A stretch of 64,000 nt of DNA, from contig NZ_PVYW01000002.1 of NCBI RefSeq assembly GCF_003001675.1, positions 513,408-577,407 on the forward strand, in the 5' to 3' direction. The position numbers and the translations under genes are program-made. The first letter of the stretch is position 1. Each line of letters begins with the position of its first letter. Below, in pieces: positions 63,785 to 64,000 of the stretch. This stretch comes from Cohnella sp. SGD-V74 (lineage in GTDB: Bacteria > Bacillota > Bacilli > Paenibacillales > Paenibacillaceae). The notes beneath the pieces were generated by a model. It did not search any database. It was not told the DNA's origin and saw only the letters and a program-made list of their open reading frames with translations.

Positions 63785-64000
63785 CTAGCGCGACGTTTTC
63801 AGCTGCTCGATATCCCGGTCTGGCAACCCCGTCACCTTAGCGATCAATTCGACTGGCAGGCCTTCTTCCAACATCCGGGCCGCAGTCTCGATCTTACCTT
63901 CCACCTTGCCTTCGCTCAGCCCCTGCATGTAGCCCTTCCGCTCGTACGAGCTCATCAGTCCCATCAGAGATTCCTCCTTTTCGGGATATTCTTTTATAAA
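63785..64000 (-). CDS. C-terminus of an Rpn/PD-(D/E)XK transposase-like nuclease, 5' part outside window
   Basis: The last 71 residues are visible: FIKEYPEKEESLMGLMSSYERKGYMQGLSEGKVEGKIETAARMLEEGLPVELIAKVTGLPDRDIEQLKTSR. The G-x3-G-x3-G helical stretch followed by ARxMLxxGLPxxxIAxxTGLxxxxIxxL is the usual tail of the Rpn family (recombination-promoting nuclease, formerly putative transposase). The catalytic domain lies outside the window. There is no gene between 63610 and 63784. Confidence 0.8.
   Translation of the reverse strand, partial: FIKEYPEKEESLMGLMSSYERKGYMQGLSEGKVEGKIETAARMLEEGLPVELIAKVTGLPDRDIEQLKTSR

Overview
The window looks like chromosomal DNA of a GC-rich, Gram-positive Bacillales species of the Paenibacillaceae (Paenibacillus or Cohnella type). 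The reasons are AGGAGG-type ribosome binding sites with some GTG and TTG starts, lipoprotein sugar-binding proteins with no ATPase beside their permeases, many AraC and YesM/YesN regulators, SLH-domain surface protein, split gcvPA/gcvPB, and a Ctc-type L25. Species identity is inferred and was not tested. There are no rRNA or tRNA genes. Most of the window is carbohydrate scavenging, and almost everything is on the minus strand apart from divergent regulators.

Layout. 1-3010: end of an LplB-type sugar permease behind a membrane-anchored AraC regulator that has a cre site upstream. 3235-7555: two tandem GH172 (DUF2961) glycosidases bracketed by two AraC regulators. 7737-17764: an amino-sugar cluster with nanE, a lipoprotein SBP, two permeases, two Gfo/Idh/MocA oxidoreductases, a divergent DUF4127 protein, a ROK kinase and an RpiR regulator. 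18046-20918: ThuA plus Gfo/Idh/MocA pair with a divergent AraC regulator. 20919-21948: non-coding, with a decayed response regulator and a 50-bp tandem repeat array. 21949-25853: GH78-like rhamnosidase with divergent AraC regulator. 25901-26722: a DUF4097-like lipoprotein.

26834-38013 is an apparent cassette of visibly lower GC, flanked by a 14-bp direct repeat. It encodes a 2396-residue SLH surface protein (InlB-type repeats and a C-terminal seven-blade propeller), a 7TMR-DISM histidine kinase, an unrecognised 133-residue protein and an OmpR-type response regulator. Three promoters inside it share one operator-like motif at nearly the same distance from the -10 box, which suggests a self-regulated surface-sensing system. 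This is the best candidate for an undescribed system.

38112-51057 is mixed: small membrane protein, SDR, a truncated GntR regulator, Ctc/L25, a sensor-kinase/regulator/ABC-transporter detoxification-type module, an EEP-family hydrolase, an MFS transporter and gcvPA-gcvPB. 51139-63609 is a beta-galactoside cluster: SDR, LacZ-type GH2, two permeases, SBP, YesN/YesM and a GH63-like glycosidase. Two tandem palindromic repeats sit between the SBP and its permeases. The window ends in the C-terminus of an Rpn-type nuclease.

A separate repeat family, about 155-167 bp with 14-17 bp terminal inverted repeats and conserved internal stems, occurs at 16696 and 61728 with a collapsed copy at 27701. One copy supplies the stop codon of the neighbouring glycosidase gene.
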